The notes below the pieces were generated by a model. That model was not told the origin of the DNA, searched no databases, and worked only from the letters and a program-made list of their open reading frames with translations. Positions 12,864 to 16,115 of a stretch of 16,115 bases of DNA are shown here, one piece after another; positions within the stretch are counted from its first letter, which is position 1; every line of letters starts with the position of its first letter. The stretch is from Clostridiales bacterium UBA1389 (GTDB taxonomy: Bacteria; Bacillota; Clostridia; Oscillospirales; CAG-382), in contig DBQR01000018.1 of assembly GCA_002305335.1 (NCBI GenBank), forward strand, positions 1 to 16,115. The letters run 5' to 3'. The translations under genes were made by a program, and so were the position numbers.

Positions 12864-13121
12864 TCAGTCAAAGGGGTTGTTTTCCAGAACCTCGTACATT
12901 TCGCCGGCCTTGTCTTTGGGCGGGCTTTCGTATAATTCCAGAACCTTAAAGGAGGTTTTCCGACTCCCGTAGGACACTGTGATAATGTCCCCCACACGAA
13001 CCACGTAAGAGGCCTTAGCGACTTTGCCGTTAACACTGATGTATTGGTTCTGGCAAGCTTCAGCCGCAATTGTCCTGCGCTTTATTATCCTTGAAACTTT
13101 AAGAAATTTGTCAAGCCGCAT
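12864..13121 (-). CDS. rqcP: S4-domain RNA-binding protein RqcP (YabO)
   Basis: An 85-residue protein that is almost entirely an S4 RNA-binding domain: MRLDKFLKVSRIIKRRTIAAEAC, then NQYISVNGKVAKASYVVRVGD. The size matches Bacillus RqcP (YabO), which works with RqcH on obstructed 50S subunits to add C-terminal alanine tails in ribosome quality control. ATG at 13121 follows a GGAGAGG ribosome site. It lies 34 bases after HU with no terminator between, so it is probably transcribed from the HU promoter. Confidence 0.93.
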   Translation of the reverse strand: MRLDKFLKVSRIIKRRTIAAEACQNQYISVNGKVAKASYVVRVGDIITVSYGSRKTSFKVLELYESPPKDKAGEMYEVLENNPFD

Positions 13122-13155
13122 AAGACCTCTCCGTCAATCCGCAGTTTGCGTTTTA

Positions 13156-13428
13156 TTAGTTTACAGAGTCCTTAAGGGCTTTGCCGGCTACAAAAACAGG
13201 GGCTTTGGAAGCGGGGATTTTTATTTCTTCAAGAGTCTTGGGGTTTCTGCCGACTCTTGCGCTTCTTTCCTTAACCTTGAAGGAACCGAATCCGGCGATC
13301 TGAACCTTTCCGCCTTCGGCCAGGTCCTTCTGAATGGCTGAGAACACCGCGTTAACGGCAGCCTCCGCATCCTTCTTCTTAAGGTTTGCCTGTTCAGCCA
13401 CGATTTCGATGAGGTTTGTCTTGTTCAT
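13156..13428 (-). CDS. hup: HU-family DNA-binding protein
   Basis: A 90-residue nucleoid protein of exactly the usual HU length. The N-terminal helical dimerisation part (MNKTNLIEIVAEQANLKKKDAEAAVNAVF) is followed by the GFGSFKVKERSARVGRNPKT signature with the DNA-intercalating arm (about 46-75), and it ends in FVAGKALKDSVN. HU bends and compacts DNA as a homodimer. ATG at 13428 has AAAGGAG 8 bases upstream and a consensus promoter. In Bacillus HU is not in this cluster; between mazG and yabO it is a common clostridial arrangement. Confidence 0.97.
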   Translation of the reverse strand: MNKTNLIEIVAEQANLKKKDAEAAVNAVFSAIQKDLAEGGKVQIAGFGSFKVKERSARVGRNPKTLEEIKIPASKAPVFVAGKALKDSVN

Positions 13429-13459
13429 AGATTAACTCCTTTCATTTATTTGCCAGCAT

Positions 13460-13488
13460 AGTATAACACGTTCTTTTACTTTTGACAA
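13460..13488 (-). promoter_or_regulatory. Sigma-A promoter of HU and the downstream cluster
   Basis: On the minus strand, TTGTCA (13488-13483) and TATACT (13465-13460) are 17 bases apart, 31 bases before the HU ATG. No terminator lies between HU and rqcP. Confidence 0.85.
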
Positions 13489-13586
13489 GAGTGTTTTTTG
13501 TTTTTTTGGCGAAAAAACCTTTATTTTCAGTACTTTTTTATTTGCTTTTTCGGTCTGACGCAGCACGGGATTTAATGACTGACCTT

Positions 13587-14297
13587 TTACCCCTTATCGT
13601 TGCGGTGCTTTTCTATGAATTTATCGACTTCCTTCCCCAGAGCTTCCTCGGCGTCTATTCCCATTGCAAAGGCGGCATAGGCGGTTTCAAATAAAATTTT
13701 GCCTAATATTCTTTCTGCTTCGGGTTTGTTTTCGCTATTTTCCTTCACCTTTTCAGCCTTGTTGATAATGTCATCGACGGCGTCAAGCGCGGTTCTGCCG
13801 GTTATACCGGCTTCATATGCCTTTTTCCCCGCTTTTTCCGCCCTCATAAGTGAGGGGAGAGAGGGGGGAATGCCGTCAAGGGCGGACTTTCTGGTGTTTA
13901 CCTTTGTCTGCTTTTTTATTTCCTCCCAGTTTTTCAGAACCTCCTCGGGGGTGTCGGCCTTGGTGTCGGAAAAAATGTGGGGGTGTCTTATAATAAGCTT
14001 TTTGCATACCCCGTCGCAGACATCGTTTATGTCGAACTGCTTTTCCTCTTTTGCCATCCGGGAATGGAACACCACCTGGAGCATAAGGTCCCCCAGCTCC
14101 TCGCAGAGAAGGGTATAATCCTCCTTGTCGATGGCCTCCGCCACCTCGTAGGTTTCCTCTATCAGATTTTTCCTGATTGTCTTGTGGGTTTGGGCTTTAT
14201 CCCAGGGGCAGCCGTTTTCCCCCCGCAGGATATCCATTATTTCGCACAGGTCGTTAAAGTTGTAATTCTGCTTTTTTAAAAGTTCCTTTATTTTCAT
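13587..14297 (-). CDS. mazG: Nucleoside triphosphate pyrophosphohydrolase MazG
   Basis: A 236-residue protein with two tandem MazG domains, hydrolysing (d)NTPs to monophosphate and pyrophosphate. Domain 1 shows CPWDKAQTHKTI (30-41) and the Mg-binding pattern EETYE...EELGD (E48/E51, E67/D70). Domain 2 lies after about residue 125 (SLMRAEKAGKKAYEAGI...). I chose ATG 14297, which has GGAAAG just upstream and starts where relatives do. An in-frame GTG eight codons earlier (14321) has no ribosome site. Unlike Bacillus YabN there is no tetrapyrrole-methylase-like N-terminal domain. Its position in the yab cluster, between flippase and HU/rqcP, is conserved apart from the inserted block upstream. 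Confidence 0.94.
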   Translation of the reverse strand: MKIKELLKKQNYNFNDLCEIMDILRGENGCPWDKAQTHKTIRKNLIEETYEVAEAIDKEDYTLLCEELGDLMLQVVFHSRMAKEEKQFDINDVCDGVCKKLIIRHPHIFSDTKADTPEEVLKNWEEIKKQTKVNTRKSALDGIPPSLPSLMRAEKAGKKAYEAGITGRTALDAVDDIINKAEKVKENSENKPEAERILGKILFETAYAAFAMGIDAEEALGKEVDKFIEKHRNDKG

Positions 14298-14367
14298 AAT
14301 CTTTCCACGGTTATTCTGCACATTTTTGCGCTTTTTTATTATATTAGCCGGAATATAAGCCTTTCCT

Positions 14368-15000
14368 TTACCATAAACCTTTCGAAAAGGTCCAGTCGTT
14401 AGTTCCGGTAAAGATTTTTAAAATACTGTCGGCGGGGAAACTGAAAGCCAAGGTTACCGGAATTGAAACAACAATCAATATCGCCGCTGCGGCAAAGGAC
14501 AGGGTCAAAAAACCCATTGGTTTTACCGCGGCTTTTTTCCAAAAGCTTACTGTATTTGCCTCAGCTTTTAGCCTGTCGGTAATAACAAAGGCGGTGTTCC
14601 CTATAAGACGCGCCGAACATACTATAAAGCTTAATTGGAATATAGCCAGTTGCGGGATAAATTGTAATTCTATCCGTGATGCTATCTGTATGCACCATAA
14701 TAGGGAAAATAAAACCCTTGAAATTACACCCCCCGTACACAGCAAAACCAAAGGAAGGGAAACCTTTGTTTTCCCTACGGAAAGGACAATATAACTTATT
14801 ACGGCAACAGCCATAAACCCTATAAGCACTGGATAATAAAACGGAGATACGGGAAGGGAGTATTCAATCTCCAAATCGCTCCCTAAATAACCCCAGCCAT
14901 AGAAAACGTCCAATATCAAACGAATCCCGATAAAAAAGATAAAAATATCGATTATAAACATATAAACAGGGCGTTTTTTCTTTATTCTGTAAAGAAGCAC
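14368..15000 (-). CDS. Unknown polytopic membrane protein, probably the 3' part of an interrupted gene
   Basis: I do not recognise the family. The 210 residues from GTG 15000 contain about five hydrophobic segments (roughly 12-34, 52-75, 81-107, 112-135, 160-186), separated by short charged loops, with a basic RIKKKRP patch near the start. No catalytic motif is visible. No ribosome site precedes this GTG. The same frame continues upstream through a TAA (15031-15033) to ATG 15093, behind a good promoter, and the interrupted stretch would form one further hydrophobic N-terminal segment. This suggests a nonsense mutation or a restart. The gene is more AT-rich than its neighbours and sits where Bacillus has the flippase directly beside mazG, so it looks inserted. 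Confidence 0.6.
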   Translation of the reverse strand: MLLYRIKKKRPVYMFIIDIFIFFIGIRLILDVFYGWGYLGSDLEIEYSLPVSPFYYPVLIGFMAVAVISYIVLSVGKTKVSLPLVLLCTGGVISRVLFSLLWCIQIASRIELQFIPQLAIFQLSFIVCSARLIGNTAFVITDRLKAEANTVSFWKKAAVKPMGFLTLSFAAAAILIVVSIPVTLAFSFPADSILKIFTGTNDWTFSKGLW

Positions 15001-15030
15001 GGCATTGACTATAATCCAAATAGGGCAAAC

Positions 15031-15093
15031 TTATTTAATGAAAATTTCCGCCGCTACCGCCAGTATTAATATCGGTGTTTTCATTCCTTCCAT
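15031..15093 (-). other. Short in-frame 5' ORF upstream of the membrane protein (gene fragment or leader)
   Basis: ATG 15093 opens a 20-codon frame ending in TAA at 15031-15033. Its product, MEGMKTPILILAVAAEIFIK, is hydrophobic like a first transmembrane segment. It is in the same frame as the membrane protein, and the codons between the TAA and GTG 15000 (VCPIWIIVNA) are also hydrophobic. AAGGA lies just upstream of the first ATG and suits the second ATG (15084) better. It is either the severed N-terminus of the downstream gene or a leader peptide. Confidence 0.45.
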
Positions 15094-15132
15094 GTTCCTT
15101 CTGCATATGGGTTTTCCTTCAATTGCCTTTTC

Positions 15133-15161
15133 AGTGTAACATATTACTCTTTTGATTTCAA
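15133..15161 (-). promoter_or_regulatory. Sigma-A promoter of the membrane-protein gene
   Basis: On the minus strand, TTGAAA (15161-15156) and TACACT (15138-15133) are 17 bases apart, about 40 bases before ATG 15093. The rest of the 318-base gap (15001-15318) shows no other gene; a TATAAT on the + strand at 15288-15293 has no convincing -35 partner. Confidence 0.65.
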
Positions 15162-15318
15162 GAAGTTTCTGTAATTTTTGGCAATTAGTTTATAAAAGGT
15201 ATTTACAAAGAGGAAAAAAGTTTATACTAATAGCAGTGTTTGATATTATTTTATTTGTTTTTTTATTACTACTATCCGGCGGGGGGTTATAATATGAAGT
15301 AATTCCTGTACTTTTACA

Positions 15319-15606
15319 ATGAATATCGGGAAGGTTTATAATTCCTATATTGTAAAAAAAGACGCCCCCCTTAACGAAAGGGACGTCAAAATCAAAGCTA
15401 TGGAAAAAAACAAAAGCCTTCAAAGCCAGAAACCGGTTTCGTCATATCATATCTGCAAAGCCCTTGGAATAAACCCTGCCAACTACGGTAAGTTCCTTTC
15501 GGGGAACGGAAATGCGTTAAGCATGAAAAACGTCAGAAATGTTTTAAACTTTTTAGGCTTTAAGAAACAAGTGATAAATGATGAGGAATGGTTAAATAAC
15601 AACTGA
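15319..15606 (+). CDS. Small helix-turn-helix protein (XRE-like), uncertain start
   Basis: The frame encodes 95 residues from ATG 15319, or 68 from ATG 15400. The C-terminal half reads like a Cro/C1-type helix-turn-helix: SSYHICKALGINPANYGKFL, then SGNGNALSMKNVRNVLNFL, where the helix-turn-helix spans about residues 41-75 of the long form. Neither start has a good ribosome site. The first 27 residues overlap a strong minus-strand terminator (15354-15387), so the shorter form may be the real one. It is convergent with the flippase gene, 4 bases stop to stop, and shares the AT-rich inserted block with the membrane protein. It could be an orphan regulator or a decayed toxin-antitoxin partner. 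Confidence 0.55.
   Translation: MNIGKVYNSYIVKKDAPLNERDVKIKAMEKNKSLQSQKPVSSYHICKALGINPANYGKFLSGNGNALSMKNVRNVLNFLGFKKQVINDEEWLNNN
15354..15387 (-). terminator. Intrinsic terminator, probably of the flippase gene
   Basis: On the minus strand, GACGTCCCTT (15387-15378) pairs with AAGGGGGGCGTC over about 10 positions with G-T wobbles, around a short loop, then runs into seven T (complement of 15354-15360). It lies about 220 bases after the flippase stop and inside the 5' part of the helix-turn-helix frame on the other strand. Confidence 0.75.
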
Positions 15607-15610
15607 AGGA

Positions 15611-16115
15611 TTATTCCTTTATAAAGCCTTTTTTAATAAGGAAAGCGCAGAGGCTCCTCCCCTTGGGTAGGAGTCTTACTTCCTCGGCGGTTATTCCCTT
15701 AACCGCAAGCAGGCTTGCCGCATAGACTATTACGCCGGTCACCCCCGCCAGGCAAAGGATAATTAAGGAATTAAGCCTTGTTTCCCCGTTTAGGATAAAC
15801 TGCCCTAACTTTACCACCCCGTATGCGGAGGCTCCGCAGGCGGCGGCGGATACAAAGGGTTTGAAAAACAGTTTATAGACCGATATTTTAAAAGAACGGT
15901 ATTTCCGTAAAAACAGCATATTCATTGCCAAGGCGGCAATATAGCAGACCACCGAGGCGATGGGAGCGCCGTAGATGCCTATTTCGGGAATGGAAACAAG
16001 CCCGACTTCAAGACCTATAAGGAACACAAGCCCTATGCCGATGGAAATCATGGGGAGATACTGCCGGTTTACCGCCTGCAGCAGGGCATTCGTGGTGGAA
16101 AGGAGGGATATGAAA
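15611..16115 (-). CDS. Polysaccharide flippase of the MATE/MOP superfamily (SpoVB/YabM/MurJ-like), C-terminal part
   Basis: The frame is open to the right edge of the window, so only the last ~167 residues are visible. The region before the first visible ATG (16051) is clearly coding, reading FISLLSTTNALLQAVNRQYL ahead of PMISIGIGLVFLI. This pattern of a LLSTTNALLQ helix followed by a membrane helix is typical of SpoVB-type lipid-linked oligosaccharide flippases (SpoVB/YabM, MurJ). Four or five transmembrane segments are visible, with GIYGAPIASVVCYIAALAMN as the family's late helix pair, and it ends in KKGFIKE. In Bacillus yabM lies directly upstream of yabN (mazG). Here a 1.3-kb block intervenes. 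Confidence 0.85.
   Translation of the reverse strand, partial: FISLLSTTNALLQAVNRQYLPMISIGIGLVFLIGLEVGLVSIPEIGIYGAPIASVVCYIAALAMNMLFLRKYRSFKISVYKLFFKPFVSAAACGASAYGVVKLGQFILNGETRLNSLIILCLAGVTGVIVYAASLLAVKGITAEEVRLLPKGRSLCAFLIKKGFIKE

Noticed and set aside
12857..13069. 70-residue ORF overlapping rqcP in another frame
   Set aside because: It is a shadow of the well-supported S4-domain gene.
14298..14321. Earlier GTG start for mazG
   Set aside because: It has no ribosome binding site, while ATG 14297 has GGAAAG upstream and fits the family start.

Overview
The window is a chromosomal segment of moderate GC content, most likely from an anaerobic, endospore-forming member of the class Clostridia (an Oscillospirales-like gut lineage is my inference). 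The evidence is a tandem glycine riboswitch, a groES-groEL pair ending in GMGGGMY-type residues, long-form HPF, and above all a 'yab' sporulation/division cluster (flippase, MazG, HU, RqcP/YabO, YabP, YabQ, DivIC, YabR) in the order known from Bacillus and clostridia. There is no rRNA, tRNA or CRISPR array.

Left part (1-4030). A Gfo/Idh/MocA-type dehydrogenase on the + strand ends in a good terminator. A minus-strand pair follows: a DtxR/MntR-family metalloregulator and a ZIP metal transporter, separated by 3 bases behind a consensus sigma-A promoter. Divergent from it, a perfect-spacing sigma-A promoter leads into a tandem glycine riboswitch with an intrinsic terminator. This controls a TRIC/UPF0126 membrane protein, whose stop overlaps the start of a small P-loop kinase-like protein.

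Middle part (4030-11310). An intergenic stretch full of small hairpins (a composite repeat family that recurs at 11011-11220) precedes groEL-groES on the minus strand. Immediately upstream of groES, in the same direction, sits a lone tyrosine recombinase with an Asn in place of the first His of its HxxRH box. No CIRCE operator is visible. Then come an RlmL-type THUMP methyltransferase, HPF with its own promoter and terminator, an AAC(6')-Ii-like acetyltransferase, and a fumarate hydratase alpha subunit without its beta partner.

Right part (11290-16115). The yab cluster reads right to left and ends in a terminator overlapping the YabR stop codon. HU has a consensus sigma-A promoter, and yabP has a candidate sigma-E promoter, which fits sporulation control. 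Between mazG and the flippase, an AT-rich block carries a polytopic membrane protein whose reading frame seems to be interrupted by an in-frame TAA just downstream of a good promoter and ATG. It also carries a small helix-turn-helix ORF on the + strand that overlaps a minus-strand terminator. This block looks like an insertion into an otherwise conserved cluster.

No complete new defence or mobile system is evident. The most interesting items are the covarying hairpin repeats, the interrupted membrane gene, the lone recombinase abutting groES, the Met/Cys metal site of the regulator, and the orphan fumarase alpha subunit beside the aminoglycoside-acetyltransferase homologue.
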